DNA of 64,000 bases from Shewanella canadensis (GTDB taxonomy: Bacteria; Pseudomonadota; Gammaproteobacteria; Enterobacterales; Shewanellaceae): positions 62,001 through 126,000 of the forward strand of contig NZ_RXNU01000011.1 of NCBI RefSeq assembly GCF_003966225.1. The letters run 5' to 3'. The translations under genes were made by a program, and so were the position numbers. Below are positions 8,007-17,185 of the stretch, piece by piece. Numbering within the stretch: position 1 is the first letter of the stretch; each line of letters opens with the position of its first letter. Below the pieces are notes generated by a model. That model saw nothing but the letters and a program-made list of their open reading frames with translations. It had not been told where the DNA came from and made no database searches.

Positions 8007-9259
8007 GTGTTATTGCCTTCTTTAGTGATCACAAACAGGTGAATTGGATTTTCTGCCTGATAACGCTGGTAATGCGCCAAGGGCTGAGAGACTGAACTTT
8101 GTAACATCACCACTTCATAGTGATATTGATTGGATTTACATAGGTCAAAAAACTCGCTGACACTGTCTAGGGTCACTGCTGACAGGATCAATTTTCCGCC
8201 CGAGGTTAACCGACTCATCACAAGTTCAACGATGGGATCAATTTGCCCTCGGCTACCGCCAACAAACACGGCATCAGGCACAGGTAAATCATCTAACCCA
8301 GAAGGCGCCTTACTCTTAACAAGGGTGAGATTATCGACTCTGTGACGCATCTGGTTTTGCTCGATCACATCGAAACATTCCGGGTTACATTCCAGTGCGT
8401 AGACCTGGCCATTCCAGGCCTGCTTGGCGGACTCAATGGCAATTGAGCCGGATGCTGAACCTATGTCCCACATCACGCTCTTGGCAGTTAACCCTAAGCG
8501 CGCCACAACGACAGCACGAGTGTTTGCCTTGGTTATCAAGCCATTTAATGGGGTGAGCACCTGATAAGCACCATCCGGGCAATGCATGGCTAAGCCGCCC
8601 CAATACGCTTGCCCTTGACGCTGCAGGAGTAATACGTTGAGAGACTCGATATCATCTATCGATGTTGCGGCTAACTCTTGAGCGGTGAACTCCCTGATAC
8701 GCTCTTTACTGCCGCCAAGATGTTCACACAGAACCAGTCGCCAGCGTGTTTCATCATAGCTAAGCAAGTGTCTGGCAATAACCACTGGGTTGTGGTTATT
8801 GTCAGTAAGCAGCGCAAAGGTATCCCCCTGCTGCAGGCGAGCAACTAAGCCCGTCATAGGACGGCCATGAAGAGAGATCACCTTGACATCATCTGATGGA
8901 ATCAAGGCTTTGGCGCAGGCCAGTTGCACACTGCTAGGCGAGGTGATCACCTCAACATCAATTTGTGTATCCGCTTCGCCAACCAGTCTTAGCAGCCTTT
9001 TACCTATGCCAAAAAAGAGTGGGTCGCCCGAGGCTAGCACACAGATATCTTTATCTTTTGCCGCCTCAACGATCTGAGCAAGGTAGCCATTGAGGCCACT
9101 GACAAACGTTAACCTTTCACCACGGTACTGGGGAAAGAAATCCAGATGCCGAGTGGCGCCGGCCAATAACTCAGTTTGAGCAACCGCGTTAATGGCACGA
9201 CTCGTTAAACTAATGCAGCCATCATCGCCGATGCCAACTAAGGTAATGCTGCCCGTCAT
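8003..9259 (-). CDS. cbiET: Precorrin-6Y C5,15-methyltransferase (decarboxylating), CbiE-CbiT fusion
   Basis: This 418-residue protein joins two SAM enzymes as in CobL. Residues 1 to about 205 are CbiE (ITLVGIGDDGCISLTSRA, VLASGDPLFFGIGKRLLRL, ISLHGRP), which methylates C-5. The rest is CbiT (LNGLITKANTRAVVVARLGL, VMWDIGSASGSIAIESA as SAM motif I, PDAVFVGGSRGQ), which methylates C-15 and removes the C-12 acetate carboxyl. The fusion is complete with no frameshift. It overlaps cbiC by 4 bp upstream and cbiL by 4 bp downstream. CobL is the name used in the aerobic pathway; the operon context points to the cobalt form of the substrate. Confidence 0.94.
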   Translation of the reverse strand: MTGSITLVGIGDDGCISLTSRAINAVAQTELLAGATRHLDFFPQYRGERLTFVSGLNGYLAQIVEAAKDKDICVLASGDPLFFGIGKRLLRLVGEADTQIDVEVITSPSSVQLACAKALIPSDDVKVISLHGRPMTGLVARLQQGDTFALLTDNNHNPVVIARHLLSYDETRWRLVLCEHLGGSKERIREFTAQELAATSIDDIESLNVLLLQRQGQAYWGGLAMHCPDGAYQVLTPLNGLITKANTRAVVVARLGLTAKSVMWDIGSASGSIAIESAKQAWNGQVYALECNPECFDVIEQNQMRHRVDNLTLVKSKAPSGLDDLPVPDAVFVGGSRGQIDPIVELVMSRLTSGGKLILSAVTLDSVSEFFDLCKSNQYHYEVVMLQSSVSQPLAHYQRYQAENPIHLFVITKEGNNT

Positions 9260-9912
9260 TTTGCGGCCTCGACCATGAGAGCATGCAAAGTCGATACGAC
9301 CAGAGGGCTGCCCCCCTTACGTCCCAAAGATGCAATAAATGGCACGCGATCTTGTTCTGCCAAGGCAAGTTTCGACTCTATGGCTTTCACGAACCCTACG
9401 GGAATACCGATGATTAATGCGGGTTTCGCTTCACCGGCTTCGACCATTCTGAGCACCTCAAATAGCGCGGTTGGAGCATTACCAATGCCTACGATCCCAC
9501 CATCGAGTAAACCCAGATCTCTGGCCTTTCGCATGGCCTCGACGGCCCGAGTGCCTCCGGATTCGATTGCGGTCGCCATCACCTCCTCATCGCTGATAAA
9601 GCAATGAGCCTGGTTGCCATACAGCTCCATTCTTCGTTTACTGAGCCCGGAGGTGATCATGGTCACGTCGGCCACTATGGGGCAGCCATTTCTTATAGCT
9701 TGGAGTGCAGAATCTATCGCACTCTCACTAAATTGAAACAGCTTGGCAAACTCGAAATCTCCGCTTGTATGAATGGCGCGCCGCACCACTGACCATTGCT
9801 GAGCGGTAAATTGATGACCACCGTAGCGCTCGGCCATCTCGGCATCGATAATCGAGAATGAACTGGCTTCTATATCTCTGCCCTTAGTGGTTATCTGCTT
9901 CATTGGGTCCAT
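9256..9912 (-). CDS. cbiC: Cobalt-precorrin-8 methylmutase CbiC/CobH
   Basis: This 218-residue protein moves the methyl group from C-11 to C-12, forming cobyrinic acid. The family block IEASSFSIIDAE is near the start. VVRRAIHTSGDFEF carries the conserved active-site His (HTSGD). Further family blocks are VADVTMITSGLSKRR and GIGNAPTALFEVL, ending with GRKGGSPLVVSTLHAL. All are normal, and length is typical. It starts directly at the end of cbiD (1-bp contact) and overlaps cbiET by 4 bp. Confidence 0.95.
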   Translation of the reverse strand: MDPMKQITTKGRDIEASSFSIIDAEMAERYGGHQFTAQQWSVVRRAIHTSGDFEFAKLFQFSESAIDSALQAIRNGCPIVADVTMITSGLSKRRMELYGNQAHCFISDEEVMATAIESGGTRAVEAMRKARDLGLLDGGIVGIGNAPTALFEVLRMVEAGEAKPALIIGIPVGFVKAIESKLALAEQDRVPFIASLGRKGGSPLVVSTLHALMVEAAK

Positions 9913-11027
9913 CAGTGATCTCCGTGGGTAACTTTAGCTAATGTCGTGCCGTCAAAATCTATAAGACGTACAGATACGACTAACTTCTTATGGGCATAAT
10001 TGAAACTGTGTATGGCAGCTTGCTGACAAATGTCTGTCAAGAATGCTTGTCTGAACTCTTGGTTTTGAACGATGGACAAGAGCTGGCGCCCTGTACGCGC
10101 CTGCGCTATCGATTGTAATAAGGACGGGTCATCACAATGCTCAGTGAGTAAACCGCCTAGCCTTTCGAAATCCACCTGTCTGCCGGTAACGTGGGTCATC
10201 ATGGTTCCGCAGGCTAATTTACAAAGTTTGCCAATCATCACCACCAATTCGACGCGATTCATGGCATATTTAGCGCTGGCGCGCAGCCCCACGCCGATAA
10301 AATCCCCCGCCTGAATAAAGGATGTTTGCGGCAGTCCAGAGTGAATAATCATTGCCTGCTTCTCGGTGCGGCTTCCAGTCGTTAACACCATTTGACTCAG
10401 ATTTTGTTTGGCTGCGACTTGCACTCCCTGTCGCACTGAGGCGGCGTAAGCTGAGGTCGAATAGGGATGAACCGTGCCTCGGGTACCCAAAATCGAGATA
10501 CCGCCTTTCAAGCCCAGCCTCTCACCTATGGTCTGTTTCGCGAGCGCTTCTCCACCGGGGACACTTATGGTGACGTCGGCCCCACTGAAGCCGTGATGGC
10601 AAAGTAAGGGAATAAGGTGGGATTCGATCATCCGTCGGGGGACAGGGTTGATGGCAGGCTCTCCGACACCGAGTTCGAGTCCCGGCAGAGTGATGGTTGC
10701 CACCCCGGGTCCTGCAAAGAAGCGCACACCCGGGCTATGGCTGACACAGACTGTGGCTACAATTTCTGCGCCATGGGTACAATCGGGATCATCGCCGGCA
10801 TCCTTGATCACCCCAGCGGTGGCACAAACGTCCCCGGCCTGGTGATGCAGCAACCCGAATTTCGCCCGCTCACCTATGGGTAACAGGATAGAAACCTCGG
10901 CAGCTGAAGCGGGATCGAATATTCGCGTCAAGGCTCCCAATGCTGCAGCGGTGGCGCAAGCGCCGGTGGTATAGCCCTTACGAAGCTCACTGCCATGCTG
11001 ACTACGACGAATTTTAGTTACCGTCAC
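9912..11027 (-). CDS. cbiD: Cobalt-precorrin-5B C1-methyltransferase CbiD
   Basis: CbiD methylates C-1 in the anaerobic cobalamin pathway only, so it is diagnostic for the early-cobalt route. The 371-residue product shows LRKGYTTGACATAAALGAL, VKDAGDDPDCTHGAEIVA as VIKDAGDDPD, GVGEPAINPVPRRMI, ISVPGGEALAKQTIGERLGLKGGISILGTRG split over adjacent motifs, and the GDFIGVGLRASAKY block. The start is a GTG; an ATG just upstream reads only one codon before a stop, so GTG with the GGTGGAG sequence before it is the best choice. It is the first gene of the operon and lies behind the cobalamin riboswitch. Confidence 0.94.
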   Translation of the reverse strand: MTVTKIRRSQHGSELRKGYTTGACATAAALGALTRIFDPASAAEVSILLPIGERAKFGLLHHQAGDVCATAGVIKDAGDDPDCTHGAEIVATVCVSHSPGVRFFAGPGVATITLPGLELGVGEPAINPVPRRMIESHLIPLLCHHGFSGADVTISVPGGEALAKQTIGERLGLKGGISILGTRGTVHPYSTSAYAASVRQGVQVAAKQNLSQMVLTTGSRTEKQAMIIHSGLPQTSFIQAGDFIGVGLRASAKYAMNRVELVVMIGKLCKLACGTMMTHVTGRQVDFERLGGLLTEHCDDPSLLQSIAQARTGRQLLSIVQNQEFRQAFLTDICQQAAIHSFNYAHKKLVVSVRLIDFDGTTLAKVTHGDH

Positions 11028-11163
11028 CCCATGACTCCACCGATGGGATCGGCAGTAATCTTAAAATTTGAATTATTAGGGTTTGAAATGTTCCACATCT
11101 TAACTTGTCCCAAAGGAAAAAAGATGCTGAAAACCAGGTAGGTAAAGACACGAATGAATTCAC

Positions 11164-11189
11164 AAAACCGAGAGCGCCCGCCCAGTTTT
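11164..11189 (-). promoter_or_regulatory. Hairpin in the riboswitch expression platform (possible attenuator)
   Basis: On the minus strand this stretch forms a nine-pair stem (AAAACTGGG against CTCGGTTTT) with a GC-rich loop, ending in a short T run. It lies just after the aptamer and about 130 nt before the cbiD start, which favours a transcriptional terminator over direct ribosome-site masking. The pairing is seen in the sequence; its regulatory role is inference. Confidence 0.45.
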
Positions 11190-11194
11190 ACAGC

Positions 11195-11355
11195 TGCGTT
11201 ATCAAGGTGGGTATCCTGACTCCTGGATCTATGCTTGCTGCGCCTTCCCGACTATCGTCAGTGGCTTTGCAGCTCGCTCCTCAGTTACAGTTGCGGGTAC
11301 AGTCCGGAATTTACATCCGGTTCCCCTTTAAGCCGTGTGGCTCCCTGATAATGTT
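11195..11355 (-). promoter_or_regulatory. Cobalamin (B12) riboswitch upstream of the cbi operon
   Basis: Read on the minus strand, the region shows the conserved aptamer order: GGGAACCGG...GTAAATTCCGGAC, then CCCGCAACTGTAAC, GCCACTGACGATAGTCGG, GAAGGCGCAGC, and the B12 box AGTCAGGATACCCACCT at 11205-11221. This is the adenosylcobalamin-binding RNA that lowers expression of cobalamin genes when the vitamin is plentiful. The ends are approximate because P1 was placed by eye. An open frame on the opposite strand here is a shadow of the RNA. Confidence 0.93.
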
Positions 11356-11626
11356 AAAATTTTATAATGAAACTGATCTGAGCTTCACTGTGACTTTTCA
11401 CAGTAAATTCGACACAGAGAACAAAGTGGGATCTTGGTCTAATAAATCGAAGCATCGACAAGTACGTTTATCAACCAAGTTATTCGATAGCAACCAAAAT
11501 AATCAACCTATAAACAGAAGCTTATGAACCATCAGAATTTTTAACGTATCTGAAGTGGTTCGCGGCTGTAAAATCCCTTCGCTTGTAGTAGGCTTTAATA
11601 CACCAGTTAAAAGTGATGAAACCGCT

Positions 11627-12568
11627 ATGAAAATGTTGATCTTGAACGGTAAGAAAGCCGGCCTTGCAGAGATCCGCCAATCTGTTTATCAGTTACGTTC
11701 ACAGGGACACGATCTCTTGGTCCGCTGTACTTGGGAACAGGGTGATGTCGCCAGGTTCGTCGATGAAGCGATAAATCTGAATGTGACTCGTATCATTGCC
11801 GGAGGCGGTGACGGTACGGTCAATGAGTTAGCCGATTCACTAGCGACACTTTCCAAGCGAATCGACACTTCCAACTCTCAGAGCGATCGACTCCCTGAAA
11901 TGGCGATACTGCCCCTGGGTACCGCCAATGATTTTGCCACGGCCTGCGGGATCCCGAACCAAATAGGCTCGGCCCTTGAACTCGCCGTTAATGGCACGGC
12001 ACTCAGTATCGATCTGGGGATAGCGAACGACAGGTTTTTCATCAACGTCGCTTCTGCGGGCTTTGGCGCACAGATCACCGTAGAAACGCCGGTCGAATTG
12101 AAAAACTTACTAGGGGGACAAGCCTATTTCATCTCGGGCTTACTCCAGGCCATGAAGTTCACCCCTTACGAGGGAAAAGTCACCGCCAAGGGAGCCGATG
12201 GAAACATGCTCTCCCTGCAGGGGGCAGGCTTGATGGGTGCGATATGTAACGGCCGTATGGCCGGCGGCGGACAGCAGCTTGCACCTCATGCCCATCTCAA
12301 TGATGGTCTGCTGGATGTAATACTGCTTGAGCACTTCCCGCCAACAGCGCTGAAACAGGTTGTCGATGAGTTATTGGACCCGACCCTGGATGGTGAGTAT
12401 GTACAGCGTTTTCAGGCAACGGAAGTGGAGATACAATCGAGGCAACCGCTTCCCGTCAATCTGGACGGTGAGCCTACATCTGGTATAAATCACAAATTTG
12501 GTATTCTGCCAGCGGCGGTAAAGCTTGTCTTACCCGACGACACTCCAATCTTAATGACAAGCGTATAG
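11627..12568 (+). CDS. yegS: YegS-like lipid kinase (DAGK catalytic domain)
   Basis: The 313-residue product has the diacylglycerol-kinase catalytic fold. GGGDGTVNELA is the nucleotide-binding loop and LPLGTANDFA the second conserved block; FINVASAGFGAQIT, NGRMAGGGQQLAP and NLDGEP are also family-typical. YegS in E. coli phosphorylates phosphatidylglycerol in vitro; the natural substrate is uncertain. I start at the ATG 11627 (MKMLILNGKKAG), which matches the family N-terminus; a GTG at 11555 would add 24 residues without similarity. It is divergent from the cbi operon, with the riboswitch leader between, and has no obvious partner gene. Confidence 0.87.
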   Translation: MKMLILNGKKAGLAEIRQSVYQLRSQGHDLLVRCTWEQGDVARFVDEAINLNVTRIIAGGGDGTVNELADSLATLSKRIDTSNSQSDRLPEMAILPLGTANDFATACGIPNQIGSALELAVNGTALSIDLGIANDRFFINVASAGFGAQITVETPVELKNLLGGQAYFISGLLQAMKFTPYEGKVTAKGADGNMLSLQGAGLMGAICNGRMAGGGQQLAPHAHLNDGLLDVILLEHFPPTALKQVVDELLDPTLDGEYVQRFQATEVEIQSRQPLPVNLDGEPTSGINHKFGILPAAVKLVLPDDTPILMTSV

Positions 12569-13001
12569 TAATGCCAAGCCGTTAAACTGCCCCCTCGAGT
12601 AAGACTACTCATTGATCATCACGCCCGGCATCGGTCCCCGATAATGATAGTCTTGATGGCGGTTATTGCCCACGGCCCGCAGGCGCGTCCGTTCGGACAA
12701 TGGAGTGAAATCAATTCATTTCATGCATGGATAGTAAAAATGACATATAGCGATAACCCTCAATACCAAACGACCTGTTAAATATAGACTGTAACCTCAC
12801 TGGCTTCTATCAATTTAATTCAACGCATATCGAATTCGTGTTGATACATACTCGCTATAAGAGCTAAATAACTTAACTTCAATACGGCGCAACTTAACCC
12901 GGCACATGAGTGTAAACGGGCTAATTATCCTACTAAATTTAAGGAGATTTATTCTACATATCAGGTACACTCGTAGCTATGCCTATCGATGGGGAAAGTG
13001 A
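12569..13001. other. Intergenic region between yegS-like gene and patZ
   Basis: No convincing gene spans this stretch. 12601-12654 can fold as an imperfect long hairpin with AAGACTA and TAGTCTT at the ends. The minus strand of the same part has a protein-like short open frame (12605-12716). 12720-12950 is AT-rich and probably holds the patZ promoter. The patZ ribosome site GGGGAAAG lies just before 13002. Confidence 0.6.
12605..12700 (-). other. Possible small ORF or gene remnant, protein-like
   Basis: A minus-strand frame that opens at 12716 and ends in TAG at 12605 reads LSERTRLRAVGNNRHQDY and then HYRGPMPGVMINE. Composition is protein-like, yet there is no ATG and no clear ribosome site; a TTG at 12700 would give 31 residues. 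It overlaps the dyad at 12601-12654. It could be the 3' end of a decayed gene. I do not recognise the family. Confidence 0.25.
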
Positions 13002-15692
13002 ATGAGTCAACGTACACTGCATACTTTGTTTAAACCGAAATCTGTCGCCATTATCGGAGCTTCAAATACCGAAAAACGTGCAGGTAACGTGGTGATGAAA
13101 AACTTGCTTGCTGGTGGGTTTTCCGGTCCCATCATGCCGGTTACCCCTAAGTATGAAGCGGTACTCGGCGTACTCGCCTACCCCAATATCGAAGCCCTTC
13201 CCTTAAAACCCGATCTGGCCATCATCTGTACCGCCGCTTTTCGTGTACCCGGTGTCGTGGAAACCTTGGCTCAGTTTGGCTGTAAAGTGGCCATCATCAT
13301 GGCCTCCGGCATGGCCAGCCATTTTAACGATGAAGGGGTTAGTTTCCTGGAGGAGACTCAGCTCAATGCTAAACGCTATGGCATGCGTATCCTGGGCCCT
13401 AACAGCTTAGGGATGATGCTGCCAAACCTCGGTTTAAACGCGAGCCTGGCCCATGTCAGTGCCCTGCCAGGCAAAATTGCTTTTGTATCGCAATCGGCTG
13501 CGATATGCACAACCGTACTCGACTGGGCCAATAATAAGGGGATCGGCTTCTCCTCGTTTATCTCATTAGGTGATGCGACCGACATCGACTTCGATGAGCT
13601 ACTGGACTACCTGGGTCGGGATTCGAGAACCAACGCAATCATGCTCTTTGTCGATTCCATTAACGAAAAACGTCATTTCCTGTCGGCGGCTCGAGCCGCC
13701 TCACGCAATAAACCCATTTTGGTGATCAAATCGGGCCGGAGTTTAGAGGGCACAAACGCCGCTAAACTTCACACCGGTGGCGTAACGGGTAACGATGCCG
13801 TTTATGAAGCCGCTTTCAGACGTGCAGGAATGCTCAGAGTCAACGATCTTATCGAACTGTTTGCCGCGGTCGAAACCTTAGCCCATTCCTCCCCTCTGCT
13901 CGGAGAGCGACTCGCTATCGTTAGTAATGGCGGCGGGCCCGCAGTACTCGCCCTGGATCAACTCATGCTTGGCGGTGGAAAGTCTGCCAGCCTCAACAGT
14001 GAAACCTTAAATTTACTCGATGAGCTGCTGCCCTCAACCTGGTCCGGTCAAAATCCGATAGATATTGGCGGTGATGCCGATGCTAAGCGCTATGCTAAAG
14101 CGGTTGAGATAATGATGGACAGCGATGATGCCGATGCGATCTTGGTACTGCATTCCCCTTCGGCGCTGGGAGACAGTGTCGAAATTGCCAATGCACTCGT
14201 TGAGATGGTTGCCAAACATCCCAGGAGGAACAGGGTCAACGTGCTCACCAACTGGAGTGGTGAAGATTCTGCCTATCCGGCCAGAAAGCATTTTAACCGA
14301 ACTGGGATCCCCACCTATAGAACACCCGAAGGTGCCGTAGGTGCATTTATGCATATGGTTGAGTACCGTAGAAACCAGAAATTACTGCAAGAGGTCCCTC
14401 AATCTATACCGGATAACATTCCTACCAATGCAGAACAAGCCAGAGCGCGACTCGCTAAGGCGCTTGGACAAGGTAAGAGAATTCTTGAGACACATGAATC
14501 TCAGGAGGTCCTCAGTGCCTATGGACTCAAGACTATCGATACCTATGTCGCCAACACCCCGGAGGATGCGGTGACGGTGGCCAATAAGATTGGTTATCCG
14601 GTGGCGGTCAAGGTCCAATCACCTGACATACACCATAAATCAGATGTCCATGGCGTCATGCTCAATCTGACTTGCGAAGATGAAGTGATCCAGGCAGCAA
14701 CGGCCATCAGATCCCGGGTGTTATTAACCAACCCAGATGCCAAGATTGAGGGGCTGATCGTACAGAAGATGGCCCTAACAGCAGGGGCACAGGAGATCCG
14801 GGTTGCAGTCATTAACGATCCTGTCTTTGGACCGGCGATCTTACTGGGTGAAGGAGGCTCAGAATGGGAACCAACTAAAGATGCGGTTGTGGCACTTCCT
14901 CCATTGAATATGACACTCGCCCGCTATATGGTGATCCAGGCGCTGAAAACACAGAAGTTACGAGACCGACATCTTCCTTTAGGCTTAAACATGCATGCCC
15001 TGTGTGTCATGTTAACTCAGATTTCTCATTTGATAATTGACTGTCCCGAAATTGCCAGTCTCGACCTTAACCCTGTGCTATGCGCAGGTGAAAACGTCAC
15101 GCTTCTCGATGTCAATATTCAGCTGCACGACACACCGGTAGACAATGCATCCAGGCTAGCGATATCGCCCTACCCCAAAGAGTTGGAGCAGGAAGCCACT
15201 CTTAAAAACGGCCGGGAGGTCATGCTCAGACCCATATTGCCTGAAGATGAACCTAAACATCTGGCCTTCGATAACTCCCTGTCCGATGAAGATAGATACA
15301 AACGTTACTTTGGCGTTCGCTCAAAGATGACACACGAAGAGATGGCGGTACTGACTCAGATTGACTATGCACGCGAGATGGCCTTTATTGCCACCGCAAA
15401 GGGTGATGACGGCGAAGAGATCACACTGGGCGCGATCAGAGCCTCGATCGATCCCGATAATACCGAGGCTGAGTTTGCCATGGCTGTAAGAAGCGATCAT
15501 CAGGGACAAGGGCTGGGCAAGCTGCTGCTTGAGAAATTAATAGCCTACTACAAAGGCAATGATACCCAGGTACTTACCGGATTCACCATGTTCGAAAATC
15601 GCAGCATGGCTAACTTAGCCAAACGGTTAGGCTTTACGGTGACATTCGATATGGAAGAGCATCTGATCAAGATGGATATGAAATTGAGGTAA
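13002..15692 (+). CDS. patZ: Protein lysine acetyltransferase PatZ/YfiQ (NDP-forming acyl-CoA synthetase-like + GNAT)
   Basis: The 896-residue product has the PatZ architecture. A CoA-binding Rossmann domain (LFKPKSVAIIGASNTEKRAGNVV) is followed by a succinyl-CoA-synthetase-like domain (GKIAFVSQSAAICTT, SLGDATDIDFDELLDYLG). Next come an ATP-grasp-like domain from about residue 490 (GYPVAVKVQSPDIHHKSD), and a C-terminal GNAT domain (AEFAMAVRSDHQGQGLGKLL). PatZ acetylates lysines such as that of acetyl-CoA synthetase; the synthetase part is regulatory rather than catalytic in characterised members. The ATG at 13002 has GGGGAAAG before it. Length agrees with E. coli YfiQ (886 residues). It stands alone with its own leader. 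Confidence 0.93.
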   Translation: MSQRTLHTLFKPKSVAIIGASNTEKRAGNVVMKNLLAGGFSGPIMPVTPKYEAVLGVLAYPNIEALPLKPDLAIICTAAFRVPGVVETLAQFGCKVAIIMASGMASHFNDEGVSFLEETQLNAKRYGMRILGPNSLGMMLPNLGLNASLAHVSALPGKIAFVSQSAAICTTVLDWANNKGIGFSSFISLGDATDIDFDELLDYLGRDSRTNAIMLFVDSINEKRHFLSAARAASRNKPILVIKSGRSLEGTNAAKLHTGGVTGNDAVYEAAFRRAGMLRVNDLIELFAAVETLAHSSPLLGERLAIVSNGGGPAVLALDQLMLGGGKSASLNSETLNLLDELLPSTWSGQNPIDIGGDADAKRYAKAVEIMMDSDDADAILVLHSPSALGDSVEIANALVEMVAKHPRRNRVNVLTNWSGEDSAYPARKHFNRTGIPTYRTPEGAVGAFMHMVEYRRNQKLLQEVPQSIPDNIPTNAEQARARLAKALGQGKRILETHESQEVLSAYGLKTIDTYVANTPEDAVTVANKIGYPVAVKVQSPDIHHKSDVHGVMLNLTCEDEVIQAATAIRSRVLLTNPDAKIEGLIVQKMALTAGAQEIRVAVINDPVFGPAILLGEGGSEWEPTKDAVVALPPLNMTLARYMVIQALKTQKLRDRHLPLGLNMHALCVMLTQISHLIIDCPEIASLDLNPVLCAGENVTLLDVNIQLHDTPVDNASRLAISPYPKELEQEATLKNGREVMLRPILPEDEPKHLAFDNSLSDEDRYKRYFGVRSKMTHEEMAVLTQIDYAREMAFIATAKGDDGEEITLGAIRASIDPDNTEAEFAMAVRSDHQGQGLGKLLLEKLIAYYKGNDTQVLTGFTMFENRSMANLAKRLGFTVTFDMEEHLIKMDMKLR

Positions 15693-15733
15693 GCAGACTC
15701 AAACGTTAAAGTTTATTCGTTACTGTTATCAAA

Positions 15734-15756
15734 CGAAGGCTCCGTCGGAGCCTTCG
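15734..15756. terminator. Stem-loop between convergent patZ and diguanylate cyclase genes
   Basis: A perfect 10-bp stem (CGAAGGCTCC / GGAGCCTTCG) with a 3-nt loop lies in the 78-bp convergent gap. Neither strand has a long T run directly after it; the minus strand continues TTTG. It probably acts for both genes but is not a classic intrinsic terminator. Confidence 0.6.
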
Positions 15757-15770
15757 CCTTAAAAAAAATG

Positions 15771-16802
15771 CTATTCACTTCTTACACAGTTTCTACCGCA
15801 TGACTTAGCACGATATAAGGCTTCATCGGCTCTGACAAAATAACTCTCTCTGTCGTCACTGATATTGAGCGTCGCAGCCCCTATGGAGACAGTAATCGAG
15901 CCTAAGGAGAGTTTTTTATCTTTCCCTACTGTCAATTTTCGCTCAGCAATTTTACTGCGCAACTGCTCGGCAACAATCAAGGCATCGGCCAATTCGGTAT
16001 CGGGTAGCAGAACAACAAACTCTTCACCACCATATCTGGCAACGAAGTCACTTCCTTTGACGGCTTGCTTTAGGGCTAAGGCGATATACGTCAATACCTT
16101 ATCACCAATAACATGACCATGATTATCATTGAACTGTTTAAAGTGATCGATATCGATGACCAATAAACAGCTGGATTCTTGAGTCTTGGTTAAACGCTGC
16201 ATGTGTATCAGCACTTCCTCTTCGAAAGCACGGCGATTATGCAAAGAGGTAAGTTGATCAGTCAAAGCCAAGACATTGAGATTTTCCATCTCAGATTTTA
16301 ATGAGTTCACCTCACTACTCATCGCATTAAGGCTCGTTTCCATCTGCTTATTACTGCTAATGACATTGTCCATCTCATCGACCAGACTATCGACAAGTTT
16401 CTGTAACATGTCGGCGTCTGGACTCTGTTTTAGATCTTGATGAAATTCAGACAGGGTATCATTCAAACTGGCGGTGCCACTGTTCATCTGACTAATTTTA
16501 GTCAATAGATTATTAATCAGGATCTGAGTTTCAATCTGAACGTTTTCAATAATTTCAGGCGACTGTTCTTGAATAAAATTCTTATATAACCCAGCATTAA
16601 CCTCGGTGCTAAAGGAGATGCCGTTTGAGATCAGGCCATCTATCGCACGTTTCAAGTCCAGATTAATTCCAAGATAATATTCATACCATACGGCGTAATT
16701 ATCAGGTGTGACAGGAATGTTATGCTCTGACATTGTAGGAACCGCATGTCTGAGAATTTTTGCCGATACTTCAGTATCTGAGAGATGTTTAGCTAAGTTC
16801 AT
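15771..16802 (-). CDS. Diguanylate cyclase with GGEEF motif and N-terminal sensor/coiled-coil region
   Basis: The last 170 residues are a GGDEF domain that makes c-di-GMP from GTP. DQLTSLHNRRAFEEE opens it, DIDHFKQFNDNHGH carries metal/substrate residues, and RYGGEEFVVLLPDTE holds the active GGEEF form. The inhibitory I-site position reads KGSD instead of RxxD, so product feedback may be lost. The first 170 residues have no membrane segment; they contain a block conserved in some cytosolic cyclases (VPVTPDNYAVWYEYYLG as IPVTPDNYAVWYEYYLG) and a helical part likely to dimerise. No partner gene is adjacent. Convergent with patZ. Confidence 0.9.
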   Translation of the reverse strand: MNLAKHLSDTEVSAKILRHAVPTMSEHNIPVTPDNYAVWYEYYLGINLDLKRAIDGLISNGISFSTEVNAGLYKNFIQEQSPEIIENVQIETQILINNLLTKISQMNSGTASLNDTLSEFHQDLKQSPDADMLQKLVDSLVDEMDNVISSNKQMETSLNAMSSEVNSLKSEMENLNVLALTDQLTSLHNRRAFEEEVLIHMQRLTKTQESSCLLVIDIDHFKQFNDNHGHVIGDKVLTYIALALKQAVKGSDFVARYGGEEFVVLLPDTELADALIVAEQLRSKIAERKLTVGKDKKLSLGSITVSIGAATLNISDDRESYFVRADEALYRAKSCGRNCVRSE

Positions 16803-17107
16803 TCTTCACCGCCAAAGGGATGTTGTTATTATTTTAACTCACCGATAAGTAACTGCGCGATTACCTATTCTATAAACCCATGAGTTTCAGAATTAATTTT
16901 CTATATTTAATCTTCTCGTCCTGAATAAAAACCGTCTTAATCATCCTCACCAATCACAATTGCTTACAAAGCAACTCACATTTCATAACAATATAACACA
17001 TTCTTTTGTATACCTCTGATAGTAAAGTAGTACAAACGAGAAAATTTTTTGCTAAGAGGATTACATCTGAATTAGCACTCTGTAGCTGGATAGCCGGAGG
17101 AGTTAAG

Positions 17108-17185
17108 GTGGCAATATCCATGGGCAAATTTGAGCGAGGGCTGATACTTGTGGTGAGTATCAGCCCTAAAAATGAAACAGGTTAA
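17108..17185 (+). other. Possible 25-codon ORF with strong ribosome site
   Basis: A GTG at 17108 is preceded by GGAGGAG at good spacing and opens a frame reading MAISMGKFERGLILVVSISP and NETG before TAA at 17183. It overlaps the stem-loop at 17137-17167 and the 3' end of the marR gene on the other strand. The ribosome site is the only support; it may be chance or a leftover gene start. Confidence 0.2.
17137..17167. terminator. Perfect 12-bp stem-loop downstream of marR
   Basis: AGGGCTGATACT pairs with AGTATCAGCCCT around a 7-nt loop, 15 bp after the marR stop. On the minus strand no T run follows, so it may be a processing or Rho-assisted 3' end. The rest of 16803-17136 is AT-rich and shows no gene I can recognise beyond probable promoter sequence for the cyclase. 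Confidence 0.55.

Noticed and set aside
11105..11527. 140-codon open frame on the plus strand upstream of the lipid kinase
   Set aside because: It is antisense to the cobalamin riboswitch and has no recognisable protein features.
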